Program-made: the position numbers and the translations under genes
Notes under the pieces: model-generated
Databases searched by the model: none
Told to the model about the DNA's origin: nothing
What the model saw: the letters and a program-made list of their open reading frames with translations, nothing else
Shown here: piece after piece, positions 25,937 to 33,743 of the stretch
How positions within the stretch are numbered: the stretch's first letter is position 1
Layout of the letters: every line of letters begins with the position of its first letter
Assembly: GCF_001613265.1 (NCBI RefSeq)
Contig: NZ_BDCA01000038.1
Span: forward strand, 1 to 55,761
DNA length: 55,761 nt
Origin: Nocardia vermiculata NBRC 100427
Lineage (GTDB): Bacteria > Actinomycetota > Actinomycetes > Mycobacteriales > Mycobacteriaceae
Reading direction: 5' to 3'

Positions 25937-25998
25937 AGCGCCTGCGCTGGTGCCCCGCGCCCGCCGATCCGGCGGCTCGCGTCACCAGCGCAGGCGCT
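25937..25998 (+). terminator. Long perfect inverted repeat, probable terminator
   Basis: AGCGCCTGCGCTGGTG (25937-25952) and CACCAGCGCAGGCGCT (25983-25998) form a perfect 16-bp stem, followed by TT. The 30-nt loop holds a second hairpin (CCGCC/GGCGG). It begins 15 bp after the monooxygenase stop. Termination is likely; a regulatory or DNA-structure role is possible. Confidence 0.55.
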
Positions 25999-26050
25999 TC
26001 GGCTGCCGATCGATACGCTGATACCACCGTGCTCGACCCTACCGCTCGAA

Positions 26051-26066
26051 CTTACTCCGAAGTAAG
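26051..26066. promoter_or_regulatory. TetR-type palindrome upstream of SDR
   Basis: CTTACT and AGTAAG are a perfect 6-bp inverted repeat with a 4-bp centre (CCGA), lying 55 bp before the SDR start. The same core ACTNCGNAGT recurs at 55667-55680. No regulator gene is adjacent, so the cognate protein must be encoded elsewhere. Confidence 0.5.
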
Positions 26067-26121
26067 GTTCGGGGGGAGGGATGCGACGACGCTCCCCGAC
26101 GGTAAACAGTGAGGTCTCACC

Positions 26122-26997
26122 ATGGCGTGGAATATCCGCGATATCCCGGCACAGAACGGGCGCACCTTCGTTGTCACCGGAGCGAACGGTGGTATCGGCA
26201 AGCACACCACCCGAGCACTGGCAGCCAAGGGTGCCACCGTCATCATGGCCTGCCGCAATACTGCGGCGGCACAGCGAATCGCCGACGACATCGACGGAGA
26301 CGTCCGGGTGTCCGCGCTCGATCTGTCCGACCTGGCTTCCGTGCGCGAGTTCGCCGCCCGCACCGAGGACATCGATGTCCTGGTCAACAACGCCGGGCTG
26401 ATGAATCTCCCGTTCTCCCGCACCAAGGACGGGTTCGAAACCCAGTGGGGTGTCAACCATCTCGGCCACTTCGCCTTGACCGGGCTGCTCCTGGATCGCA
26501 TCGGCGACCGGATCGTCACCCTCGCCAGCATCGCGCACAAGCAGACACCGAAATTGTGGATCGACGACCTCAACTACGAGAACCGTCGCTACCAGCGCAA
26601 TCTCGCCTACGCGCAGTCCAAATTGTCCAACCTGATGTTCGCCCGCGAACTGCAGCGACGGCTGGCCGCCGCCGGGTCCGCCACACGGTCCTACGCGGTA
26701 CATCCCGGGGTGGCGGCGACCGATCTGTTCACCCGCACCGAGACACCGCTGGACAAGGTCGCCAAACCCTTCCTCGCGATCGGTACCCACTCCCCACGCA
26801 AGGCAGCCGAGTCCAGCCTGTTCGCCGCCACCGCTCCGGATGCCGACCCCGATATCTATTGGGGCCCCACCCTGCTGTTCGGCTCCCGCGGGCCGGTGCG
26901 GCCCGCGCCGTCGAGCGCGTTGTCGAAGGACAAGGAGCTGCAGCGTCGACTCTGGACGGAATCCGAACGACTCACGGGTGTGAGCTACCCGCTCTGA
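26122..26997 (+). CDS. Short-chain dehydrogenase (retinol-dehydrogenase-like)
   Basis: A 291-residue SDR of the WWOX/retinol-dehydrogenase-like branch. The nucleotide motif TGANGGIGKHT, NNAGLM, and the catalytic YAQSKLSN (Tyr and Lys) are visible, as is the characteristic WGVNHLGHFALTGLLL segment. The basic residue after strand 2 (ACRNTAAA) suggests NADP(H) preference. GAGG lies 8 nt before the ATG. The upstream TetR-type palindrome suggests repressor control by a distant protein. Substrate unknown. Confidence 0.88.
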   Translation: MAWNIRDIPAQNGRTFVVTGANGGIGKHTTRALAAKGATVIMACRNTAAAQRIADDIDGDVRVSALDLSDLASVREFAARTEDIDVLVNNAGLMNLPFSRTKDGFETQWGVNHLGHFALTGLLLDRIGDRIVTLASIAHKQTPKLWIDDLNYENRRYQRNLAYAQSKLSNLMFARELQRRLAAAGSATRSYAVHPGVAATDLFTRTETPLDKVAKPFLAIGTHSPRKAAESSLFAATAPDADPDIYWGPTLLFGSRGPVRPAPSSALSKDKELQRRLWTESERLTGVSYPL

Positions 26998-27088
26998 ACA
27001 CACCGCACCTTTCCCCGGCTTCCGGCGACGACCGGGCCGGACCTGCGGCATCGATCGTCGCCATCGACTGCGATCGAGCGCACCTCAC

Positions 27089-27105
27089 ACTACGGACGGT
27101 GTAGT
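27089..27105. promoter_or_regulatory. Short palindrome before lprD-like gene
   Basis: ACTAC and GTAGT form a 5-bp inverted repeat with a 7-bp centre, about 20 bp before the start of the lprD-like gene. Position fits an operator, but the arms are short. Confidence 0.3.
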
Positions 27106-27113
27106 AGACCGGG

Positions 27114-27119
27114 TACCGT
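27114..27119 (+). promoter_or_regulatory. -10 box, leaderless start at 27127
   Basis: TACCGT lies 7 nt before the GTG at 27127; there is no ribosome-binding site. Confidence 0.45.
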
Positions 27120-27126
27120 AGTAGGC

Positions 27127-27570
27127 GTGTCCGCACCACACCGTCGCCCGGCTCTGATCATTCTGGTGATCGTGGCCGCGCTGGTCTGCGTCGGATTGGG
27201 CTGGTGGCAGTGGGGACGGTTCGAATCGGCGAGCGGCACCGCGCAGAACCTCGGCTATGCACTGCAGTGGCCGGTCTTCGCCGGATTCGTCATCTTCTCC
27301 TACTTCCGGTTCGTCCGGCTCGAGCGAGAGACGGCCGCCGAGGACGAGGAGACACCCGACGCACCGCCCGCGCGTAGCCCCCGCCGCAAGCAAGCACCGC
27401 GCGAGATTCCGCCGGGCATCCTGCCCGACCGCCCCGCCGCCACATGCGACGACGATCCGGTCCTGGCCGAATACAACAAATACCTTGCCGAGCTGCACGC
27501 CCAGGATGTGCACGAGCAGATGCATGCCGTCGGGCTCGACGGCTCCGACACCGAGAGGAGAGCCGGTTGA
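27127..27570 (+). CDS. LprD-like membrane protein
   Basis: A 147-residue protein with one or two N-terminal membrane helices (LIILVIVAALVCVGLGWWQWGRF and LQWPVFAGFVIFSYFRF) and a Pro/Arg-rich cytoplasmic tail. It matches the mycobacterial Rv1343c (lprD) family, although the Cys in ALVCVG is not a convincing lipobox and lipidation is doubtful. The next gene, DUF3817, overlaps its stop by 4 bp, as in the M. tuberculosis pair Rv1343c-Rv1342c. GTG at 27127 is favoured by a TACCGT box 7 nt upstream. Confidence 0.85.
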   Translation: MSAPHRRPALIILVIVAALVCVGLGWWQWGRFESASGTAQNLGYALQWPVFAGFVIFSYFRFVRLERETAAEDEETPDAPPARSPRRKQAPREIPPGILPDRPAATCDDDPVLAEYNKYLAELHAQDVHEQMHAVGLDGSDTERRAG

Positions 27571-27971
27571 GCGCCGAGCGTCCCACCACCACCGAGCCGG
27601 CAGCGGCCGAGCCGACAACGCCCCGCGCGGCACGCGACACCGGCCGTATCCGCTCCGCCCTGACCCGCTATCGGGTGCTCGCCTACATCACCGGTGTCTG
27701 GCTGCTGTTGCTGTGCGCAGAGATGGTGTACAAGTATCTGCTGCTCGACGACAGCAGCACCGCGCCGCACTGGCTGTTCTACGTCGGCCAGATCCACGGC
27801 ATCTTCTACATGCTGTACCTGGTGTTCACCATCGATCTGGGTATCAAGACCCGCTGGAAGCCCGCCACCCTGGTGATCACCGCACTGGCCGGCACCATTC
27901 CGTTCCTGTCGTTCGTCTGCGAGCACTACCGCACCCAGCAAGTTCGCCAGGACTACCTGACCGCGGCCTGA
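27567..27971 (+). CDS. DUF3817 membrane protein (Rv1342c-like)
   Basis: A 134-residue protein with a ~30-residue Ala/Thr/Pro-rich N-terminal tail and three hydrophobic helices (LAYITGVWLLLLCAEMVYKYLLL, IHGIFYMLYLVFTIDLGIKTR, PATLVITALAGTIPFLSFV). It matches DUF3817 (Rv1342c). Translation starts at TTG 27567, overlapping the stop of the lprD-like gene (TTGA), with GAGAGGAG ideally spaced, so the two are translationally coupled. Function unknown; a second DUF3817 gene lies at 49041-49403. Confidence 0.88.
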   Translation: MSAERPTTTEPAAAEPTTPRAARDTGRIRSALTRYRVLAYITGVWLLLLCAEMVYKYLLLDDSSTAPHWLFYVGQIHGIFYMLYLVFTIDLGIKTRWKPATLVITALAGTIPFLSFVCEHYRTQQVRQDYLTAA

Positions 27972-28032
27972 CCGGACGGCCGTCCCCCACACGGCACGGC
28001 GGAGTGACTCCGGGTCCGGCCCCTGTTCCTCC

Positions 28033-28641
28033 TCAGGCCTCCGCCAGCTCGGCCAACGCCGGCAGCAGCGCCCGCAGCGCCCGGCCGCGGTGCGATGCGG
28101 CGTCCTTCGCCTCCGGGGTGAGCTGAGCCGACGAGACCGACCCGCCCTCCGGAACGAACAGCGGGTCGTAGCCGAATCCGCCCTCGCCCACCGGTTTCCG
28201 CGCGATCACACCGGGCCACTCGCCGACGGTCACCACCTCGTGACCGTCGGCGACCAGTGCGCAGGCCGAGACGAAACGAGCACCGCGGCGCGCATCGGGG
28301 ACATCGTCCAGTTGCGCCAGAAGTAGGTCGTTGTTCGCGCCGTCGTCGCCGTGCCGCCCGCCCCAGCGCGCGGACAGCACCCCGGGCATACCGTTGAGTG
28401 CGTCCACCGCCAAGCCCGAATCGTCTGCCACACAAGCCAACCCGGTCGCCGCGGCACCGTCACGCGCCTTGGCGAGGGCATTCTCCTCGAACGTCGCCCC
28501 GGTCTCCGGCGCCTCCGGAAACGGCGGCACCTCATCCAGCCCGACGACCTCCAGACCGGCCACCCCCGCCTCCGCGAGGATGCGACGCAACTCGCCGAGC
28601 TTCTTCGCGTTGCGGCTGGCGACCAGGATCCGGCGTGGCAT
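28033..28641 (-). CDS. rdgB: XTP/dITP diphosphatase (non-canonical purine NTPase)
   Basis: A 202-residue Ham1/RdgB-family hydrolase that removes ITP, dITP and XTP from the nucleotide pool. The family motifs are present: ILVASRNAKKLGEL at the N-terminus, GATFEENALAKA, ADDSGLAVDALNGMPGVLSARW and the C-terminal GFGYDPLFVPEG and SHRGRAL. Its ATG at 28641 shares one base with the TAA of rph (TAATG), so it is translationally coupled to rph. This order (rph-rdgB) is conserved in Mycobacteriales. Confidence 0.97.
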   Translation of the reverse strand: MPRRILVASRNAKKLGELRRILAEAGVAGLEVVGLDEVPPFPEAPETGATFEENALAKARDGAAATGLACVADDSGLAVDALNGMPGVLSARWGGRHGDDGANNDLLLAQLDDVPDARRGARFVSACALVADGHEVVTVGEWPGVIARKPVGEGGFGYDPLFVPEGGSVSSAQLTPEAKDAASHRGRALRALLPALAELAEA

Positions 28642-29408
28642 TACTTCTTCTTCTCGGCCGGCTCGGGCAGCTCACCCGGATACGGCAGGGCCAGCGCCTG
28701 CTTCTGCACCTCGAACAACTGCTCACAGCCGGCCAGCGCCGAATCCAGCAATTTGTCCAGGGTGGAGCGCGGGAAGGTAGCGCCCTCGCCGGTGCCCTGA
28801 ATCTCGACCAGGGTGCCGGTATCGGTCGCGACCACGTTCATGTCGACCTCGGCGCGCGAATCCTCCTCGTACGGCAGATCCAGCCGGACCCGACCGTCCA
28901 CCACGCCCACACTGACCGCGGCGATCATGCACGAGATCGGCTGCGGATCGGCCAGTCGGCCTGCCGCCGCCAGATAGGTGACCGCATCCGCCAGTGCAAC
29001 GTACGCACCGGTGATCGCCGCGGTACGGGTACCACCGTCGGCCTGCAGCACATCGCAGTCGAGGGCAATGGTGTTCTCACCGATCGCCGCCAGGTCGATG
29101 CAGGCCCGCAGGGACCGGCCGATCAGCCGGCTGATCTCCTGAGTCCGGCCGCCGACCTTGCCCTTCACCGACTCGCGCCCGCTACGGGTGTGCGTCGCAG
29201 CCGGCAGCATCGCGTATTCGGCTGTGAGCCAACCCAATCCGGAATCACGACGCCACGGGGGAACGCCCTCGGTGACACTCGCGGTGCACATGACCCGGGT
29301 CCGCCCGAATTCGACCAGTACCGAACCCGCCGGATGCGTGGTGAATCCCCGGGTGATCCTTACCTCGCGGAGTTCGTCGTCCGCCCTGCCATCGGCTCGT
29401 CTAGACAC
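28641..29408 (-). CDS. rph: Ribonuclease PH
   Basis: A 255-residue phosphorolytic 3'-5' exoribonuclease that trims tRNA 3' ends. It is typical over its whole length (LVEFGRTRVMCTASVTEGVPPW, GWLTAEYAMLPAATH, GRTQEISRLIGRSLRACIDL, DVLQADGGTRTAAITGAYVAL, SRAEVDMNVVATDTGTLVEIQGTGEGATF). Two GTG codons are adjacent (29411 and 29408); the second is preferred, because a TAGGCT box lies exactly 6 nt before it and it gives the mycobacterial N-terminus MSRRADGR. It ends in the KKK tail overlapping rdgB. Confidence 0.97.
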   Translation of the reverse strand: MSRRADGRADDELREVRITRGFTTHPAGSVLVEFGRTRVMCTASVTEGVPPWRRDSGLGWLTAEYAMLPAATHTRSGRESVKGKVGGRTQEISRLIGRSLRACIDLAAIGENTIALDCDVLQADGGTRTAAITGAYVALADAVTYLAAAGRLADPQPISCMIAAVSVGVVDGRVRLDLPYEEDSRAEVDMNVVATDTGTLVEIQGTGEGATFPRSTLDKLLDSALAGCEQLFEVQKQALALPYPGELPEPAEKKK

Positions 29409-29414
29409 CACGCC

Positions 29415-29420
29415 AGCCTA
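29415..29420 (-). promoter_or_regulatory. -10 box deciding the rph start
   Basis: TAGGCT on the minus strand lies 6 nt before the GTG at 29408, favouring it over the GTG at 29411. Confidence 0.5.
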
Positions 29421-29461
29421 GGGGATGCACCTGCGCGTACCGCCGGGACGGTATGCGGTAA

Positions 29462-30226
29462 TCAGATATCGACGACCTCACCTGGTGCTACCGCGTGCAC
29501 CGGGCCACTGAACTGCGCCTTGGCCTCGGCGATCACATCCTCACGCGAGGTCCACGGCGGAATGTGGGTGAGCAGCAGTTCCCCCACCCCCGCGCGCGCG
29601 GCGATCATCCCGGCCTCGGTCCCCGACAGATGGATTCCGGGCGGACGGTTGTCCGGGTCGTGCGTCCACGAAGCCTCGGCCAGGAGCACATCGGCGCCCT
29701 CGGCGAGTTCGAACACCGCGGGACACAGGGCCGTATCTCCGGTATAGACCAGAGTGCGGCCGGAAGCGGCCGTGATCCGCAGACCATAGGACTCCGGCGG
29801 GTGATACATCCGCCGAGCGAGTACGGTGTGGCCCGGCCCGAAACCGATCTCGCGCCCCTCTTCCCACGGCCGCATATCGATGACATCCGACCAGTCGTCG
29901 CATTCGCCACCGATCTCGGCCGACGCGTTCCCGATCCGCAACGGCGCATCCGACGGGCCGTACACCGCGGCCTTCCCGGTCGGTGGATTCGGGTGATAAC
30001 GCCGCCATACCAGCAGCCCGGGAAGATCCAGGCAGTGATCCGCATGCAGATGGGTCAGGAAGATGTCGACGTCTCCGGGATTCTGGTAACGCTGCAGCGC
30101 ACCCAGTACACCCGGGCCGAAATCGATCACGATCGGCGTCATGTCCGGACCGGTCAGCAGATAACCCGACGCAGGGGAATCCGGGCCGGACACACTGCCC
30201 GAACACCCGAGGACGGTGAGGCGCAT
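29462..30226 (-). CDS. MBL-fold cyclic-nucleotide phosphodiesterase-like protein
   Basis: A 254-residue metallo-beta-lactamase-fold protein orthologous by sequence and position to Rv1339, described as an atypical class II cAMP phosphodiesterase. The zinc motif HLHADH (LTHLHADHCLDLPGL), the later YTGDTAL aspartate, and LLLTHIPPW histidine are all present. The ATG at 30226 gives MRLTVLGCSGSVSGPDSP, the typical start, and is preceded by a CAGCAT hexamer 6 nt upstream. It lies upstream of rph, 53 bp away, on the same strand. Confidence 0.88.
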   Translation of the reverse strand: MRLTVLGCSGSVSGPDSPASGYLLTGPDMTPIVIDFGPGVLGALQRYQNPGDVDIFLTHLHADHCLDLPGLLVWRRYHPNPPTGKAAVYGPSDAPLRIGNASAEIGGECDDWSDVIDMRPWEEGREIGFGPGHTVLARRMYHPPESYGLRITAASGRTLVYTGDTALCPAVFELAEGADVLLAEASWTHDPDNRPPGIHLSGTEAGMIAARAGVGELLLTHIPPWTSREDVIAEAKAQFSGPVHAVAPGEVVDI

Positions 30227-30232
30227 TGCACC

Positions 30233-30238
30233 ATGCTG
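30233..30238 (-). promoter_or_regulatory. Possible -10 box of the MBL gene
   Basis: CAGCAT on the minus strand lies 6 nt before the ATG at 30226; it matches the leaderless pattern except for the first base. Confidence 0.3.
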
Positions 30239-30295
30239 CCACGCGGATTCAGCACTCAACTGAGGATCCCCCAAATCGCCGGCCGAGCTGCGCAG

Positions 30296-31060
30296 TCACC
30301 TCGACTGTGCGAGGTGGCCGGTACTGTCCCCGCGACGATGACGACGTTCATTCGACGAGAGTACCCACCCGGCGAGCAGTCCACCCAACGCGCCGAAAAG
30401 ATGGCCTTGCCAAGAGATTCCGGGCTGACCGGGAAGAACACCCCACAGAATCGAGCCGTACAACACGGCCACCACCACCCCGACCACGATCTGCCACACC
30501 GTGCGGGTGAACAGGCCACGCGAAACCAGATACGTCAACCAGCCGAAGATCAGCACCGACGCACCGATATGCACCGAACCGGAGGCGCCGGTGAGCCACA
30601 CCCCGACACCGCCGACCAGCCAGATGATCGCGGTCGCGGCCAGGCCCCGGCCGATTCCGCCGAGCAGGGTCAGCAGCCCGAGCACGATGACCGGCAGCGT
30701 ATTCCCGATCAGATGCGGCCAGCCGCCGTGTAGCACCGGAGCGAAGGCGATGCCCTCCAGCCCCGCCGCGGTACGCGGTCGCACGCCCGCGTTGTCCAGG
30801 TCACCACCCATGACCGTATCCACGCCCTCCAAGGCGTACAGCAGGACAACGAAACCCAGTGTCAACGCGATCGCGCGCTGCCACAACAACTTCAGCGCGG
30901 CACTACGGCCCGCTGTCGCCGGAGTCGGTGGACTCCCCGCGGGAACCGACGGCGGCACCGCGGATCCCGCCGGGCCCCGCGCCGACTTGTCCAATTGCGC
31001 ACGCAGCGCCGCAATCCGATCGGGGTCGAAGGATGCGCCCGTCTGCTCGGCCACGGCCAT
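30296..31060 (-). CDS. Rhomboid intramembrane serine protease (Rv1337-like)
   Basis: A 254-residue rhomboid protease. After a ~55-residue Pro/Ala-rich cytoplasmic tail come six or so helices. Catalytic features visible: HGGWPHLIGNTLPVIVLG (His/Asn helix), GASVLIFGW with the GxS serine motif, and WQGHLFGALGGLLAGW with the catalytic His. It matches mycobacterial Rv1337 by position. AGGAGGTG just before the ATG at 31060 fixes the start. In M. tuberculosis murI separates it from Rv1339; here only 69 bp remain. Confidence 0.93.
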   Translation of the reverse strand: MAVAEQTGASFDPDRIAALRAQLDKSARGPAGSAVPPSVPAGSPPTPATAGRSAALKLLWQRAIALTLGFVVLLYALEGVDTVMGGDLDNAGVRPRTAAGLEGIAFAPVLHGGWPHLIGNTLPVIVLGLLTLLGGIGRGLAATAIIWLVGGVGVWLTGASGSVHIGASVLIFGWLTYLVSRGLFTRTVWQIVVGVVVAVLYGSILWGVLPGQPGISWQGHLFGALGGLLAGWVLSSNERRHRRGDSTGHLAQSR

Positions 31061-31139
31061 CACCTCCTGGCGGGACTGGACCGCCTCTGCACCACTTCTG
31101 CCTCCGAGCGTACCGCCGTCCCCGGGCGCGCCCCGGCGA

Positions 31140-32102
31140 TCAAGCCCAGAGCTGCCCTTCCAGCCGCTCCTCGGCCTCCTCCAACGTTCCGTCGTAGGCG
31201 CCGGTCGACAGATACTTCCACCCACCATCGGCGACGACGAAAGCGATATCGGCCCGCTGCCCGGCGCGCAACGCCTTACTGCCCACCCCCAGCGCCGCAT
31301 GCAGGATGGCGCCGGTCGAGATCCCCGCGAAGATGCCCTCCTCGAGTACCAATTCCCGAGTACGGCGCACCGCATCGTAGGGCCCGACCGAGAACCGCGA
31401 GGTCAGCACCGATTCGTCGTAGAGCTCCGGAATGAAGCCCTCATCGATGTTGCGCAGGCCGTACACCAGCTCGCCGTACCGCGGCTCGGCCGCCACGATC
31501 TGCACATCCGCCACGTGTTCACGCAGGTACCGGCCGGTCCCCATCAAGGTTCCGGTGGTCCCCAAGCCGGCGACGAAATGGGTGATCTCCGGCAGGTCGG
31601 CCAGGATCTCCGGGCCGGTGCCGCGATAGTGCGCCTCCGCATTAGCAGGATTGCCGTACTGGTACAGCATCACCCAGTCCGGATGCTGCGCCGCGATCTC
31701 CTTCGCGCGGGCGACCGCCTGATTCGAACCGCCGGCCGCCGGGGAGTCGATGATCTCCGCGCCGAACATCGTCAGCAACTGCCGTCGTTCGACCGAGGTG
31801 TTCTCCGGCATCACACACACCAGGCGGTAGCCCTTGAGCTTGGCCGCCATCGCCAGCGAGATACCGGTATTGCCGCTGGTCGGTTCGAGGATGGTGCAGC
31901 CGGGACGCAACCGGCCCTCTGCCTCGGCCTGCTCGATCATCCGCAGCGCCGGCCGGTCCTTGACCGAACCGGTCGGGTTGCGATCCTCCAGCTTCGCCCA
32001 CAACCGCACATGGTCCTCACCGTCCCACCGCGGCGACAGCGTCCGCAGACCCACCAGCGGGGTGTTGCCGAGGGTCTCGATCAGCGATTCGTAACGTGCC
32101 AC
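31140..32102 (-). CDS. cysM: Cysteine synthase using CysO-thiocarboxylate
   Basis: A 320-residue PLP enzyme of the CysM type that uses O-phosphoserine and the CysO thiocarboxylate as sulfur donor. The PLP lysine is in NPTGSVKDRPALRM (Lys48), with TSGNTGISLAM and the Gly-rich GLGTTGTLMG loop. The GTG at 32102 lies 7 nt after the cysO stop. It is the third gene of the mec-cysO-cysM operon. No signs of damage. Confidence 0.95.
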   Translation of the reverse strand: MARYESLIETLGNTPLVGLRTLSPRWDGEDHVRLWAKLEDRNPTGSVKDRPALRMIEQAEAEGRLRPGCTILEPTSGNTGISLAMAAKLKGYRLVCVMPENTSVERRQLLTMFGAEIIDSPAAGGSNQAVARAKEIAAQHPDWVMLYQYGNPANAEAHYRGTGPEILADLPEITHFVAGLGTTGTLMGTGRYLREHVADVQIVAAEPRYGELVYGLRNIDEGFIPELYDESVLTSRFSVGPYDAVRRTRELVLEEGIFAGISTGAILHAALGVGSKALRAGQRADIAFVVADGGWKYLSTGAYDGTLEEAEERLEGQLWA

Positions 32103-32109
32103 GGCTGAC

Positions 32110-32406
32110 TCAGCGACCGGCGACGCGGTCGACGCTGCCACCCGCGACGGCAGGCAGAATGGTGACCGATCCGTTCGCGGGGACCTCCGCGGCGAGCCCG
32201 CCGGAGAAGCGCACATCCTCGTCGTCGACATAGATATTGACGTAGCGATTGAGCTTGCCGTCCGACAGCAGCCGCTGCTCGAGCCCGGGATAGTTCGCCT
32301 CCAGATCACCGATCAGCTCGGCGAGGGTGGCACCGGTAGCCTGCACCCGCTTCTCACCACCGGTGAGGGTGCGCATGATGGTCGGAATGGACACGGTTAC
32401 CGACAT
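32110..32406 (-). CDS. cysO: CysO sulfur-carrier protein with C-terminal extension
   Basis: A 98-residue ThiS/MoaD-like sulfur carrier. In mycobacterial CysO the chain ends in diglycine, whose C-terminus is thiocarboxylated and transferred to cysteine by CysM. Here the core matches closely (VTVSIPTIMRTLTGGEK, LNRYVNIYVDDEDVRFSGG, SVTILPAVAGG), but after Gly89-Gly90 eight more residues (SVDRVAGR) follow before the stop. Such a tail must presumably be removed before activation. Mec, a JAMM protease, is encoded directly upstream (33-nt gap), cysM downstream. Confidence 0.95.
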   Translation of the reverse strand: MSVTVSIPTIMRTLTGGEKRVQATGATLAELIGDLEANYPGLEQRLLSDGKLNRYVNIYVDDEDVRFSGGLAAEVPANGSVTILPAVAGGSVDRVAGR

Positions 32407-32438
32407 GGGTACTCCTGGTTCTTCTCGGATGGTTCGAA

Positions 32439-32852
32439 TCAGTACTCGGGCACGATCTGTACCTGCTCCTCGGTGACCACGCCATCGAGGATCCGGTAAC
32501 TGCGCAACTCGTGCTCGAGCGGATCACGAGTCGACACCAGCACATAGTGCGCGTTGGGTTCGGAAGCATAGGAGATATCGGTGCGGCTCGGATACGCCTC
32601 GGTCGCGGTGTGCGAGTGATAGATCACCACCGGCTCCTCGTCCCGATCGTCCATCTCCCGCCACACCCGCAGCTGCTCGCCGGAATCGAAACGATAGAAG
32701 GTGGGCGAACGCTCCGCGTTGATCATCGCCACGAATCGCTCGGGCCGATCCGCACCCTCGGCGCCGGCGATCACGCCGCAGGCCTCATCGGGATGATCGG
32801 CACGGGCATGCGCGACCATCGCATCCACGAGATCAGCCCTGATCACCAACAC
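32439..32852 (-). CDS. mec: JAMM/MPN+ zinc metalloprotease for CysO-Cys
   Basis: A 137-residue JAMM-type isopeptidase-like enzyme that in M. tuberculosis frees cysteine from the CysO-Cys adduct. The complete JAMM signature is visible: an early Glu (HPDEACGVIAG), then HSHTATEAYPSRTD, which is HxH-x7-S-x2-D. GAGAGGA lies 8 nt before the GTG at 32852; the longer frame to 32909 is rejected. It leads the mec-cysO-cysM operon. Given the CysO tail, this enzyme may also trim CysO. Confidence 0.93.
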   Translation of the reverse strand: MLVIRADLVDAMVAHARADHPDEACGVIAGAEGADRPERFVAMINAERSPTFYRFDSGEQLRVWREMDDRDEEPVVIYHSHTATEAYPSRTDISYASEPNAHYVLVSTRDPLEHELRSYRILDGVVTEEQVQIVPEY

Positions 32853-32945
32853 AGTTCGAATCCTCTCGTCGCGGGGCACGCCGATCCACCGGCCCACCGC
32901 TCGCGACAACCGCCCACGAAGCCCGGGTATTCCGTATCTTTGGCC

Positions 32946-33057
32946 TCCGCTTCGCTGCGGCGGGGTTTCGGCCCTCTGGGCCTCGATTTTTCACTCCTCC
33001 GGGCGGTCGCTTCGCTCCCTTCCTCCGTCGCTCCACAATCGAGGCGGGCCGAAACCC
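32946..33057. repeat. Structured non-coding element between DUF2017 and mec
   Basis: A hairpin CCGC/GCGG at 32947-32960 is followed by a long inverted repeat: GGGTTTCGGCCC plus CCTCGATT (32963-32988) pairs with AATCGAGG plus GGCCGAAACCC (33037-33057), 20 matched bases with a 5-nt bulge. CGCTTCGCT occurs twice. The 288-bp gap (32853-33140) has weak coding character. It looks like an intergenic palindromic repeat; other copies would lie outside the window. Confidence 0.5.
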
Positions 33058-33140
33058 TTGATAGGAGCATGCTGGGGGAGGTTTGCTCCGGGGGCGCGTC
33101 CGACTGTGGGGCGTGCTCCGGGCGTTCGGGGCCTCGGTTA

Positions 33141-33743
33141 TTACGGGGCGAGGGCGTGTAGGAGGGAGTCCTGCATCCAGGTGAGCCAGTGGTATACGTC
33201 CAGGTGGGGGGCTCGGGGGTCGCTGGGATCGAGTTGGTCGGGGGTGTCGGCGTCGATCCCGAGGGCGGTGCCCAGCGCCAGGCGCACGTCGTTGAGTGCG
33301 TTGAGCCAGGCGTCGGCCTGTTCGGGGGTGAGCACGATCTTGCCGCCGCGTTCGGGGAGGGTGTCCAGCACCACCGCTCCGGCCGCGACCTTCGCATCGA
33401 TGATGTCGGGCTCGTGCAGGCTGCGCAGCGCACTGTTCAAGTCGGCGCGATCGGCATCGGGGGAATTGGGTTCCTTGCGGTGGAACTCCGGTAGCAGCCG
33501 GGCCAGCCGCGGATCGTCGGGCGGGGCGCTGTTACCGGTGCGAAGTCCGGTCAACGCCGCGAGATCGTCCTCGGGGGTGGATCGGGCTCGGTCGGTGAGA
33601 AGTCCGGTGACCGCGCCGACCAGCGAACGCAGCACGTCCGCTTCCCTGTGGTCCATCTCCGACCGCAGCTTGAGCCCGCTCAGCGAGTTCTTCCTGCTCC
33701 ACTTGCGCACTGAGCTACCGTAGCCGCCGCTCTCACTCGTCAC
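33141..33743 (-). CDS. DUF2017 protein
   Basis: A 200-residue protein of the DUF2017 family (Rv1332-like), which lies next to clpS across Actinobacteria; function unknown. It is helical and Asp/Leu-rich, with the conserved DAWLNALNDVRLALGTALGID and DPRAPHLDVYHWLTWMQDSLLHAL. The GTG at 33743 overlaps the clpS stop by 11 bp in another frame, so it is translationally coupled to clpS. Its end is followed by a non-coding structured element. Confidence 0.9.
   Translation of the reverse strand: MTSESGGYGSSVRKWSRKNSLSGLKLRSEMDHREADVLRSLVGAVTGLLTDRARSTPEDDLAALTGLRTGNSAPPDDPRLARLLPEFHRKEPNSPDADRADLNSALRSLHEPDIIDAKVAAGAVVLDTLPERGGKIVLTPEQADAWLNALNDVRLALGTALGIDADTPDQLDPSDPRAPHLDVYHWLTWMQDSLLHALAP

Noticed and set aside
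30501..32108. A 535-codon plus-strand frame
   Set aside because: Antisense to the rhomboid and cysM genes, which are well conserved.
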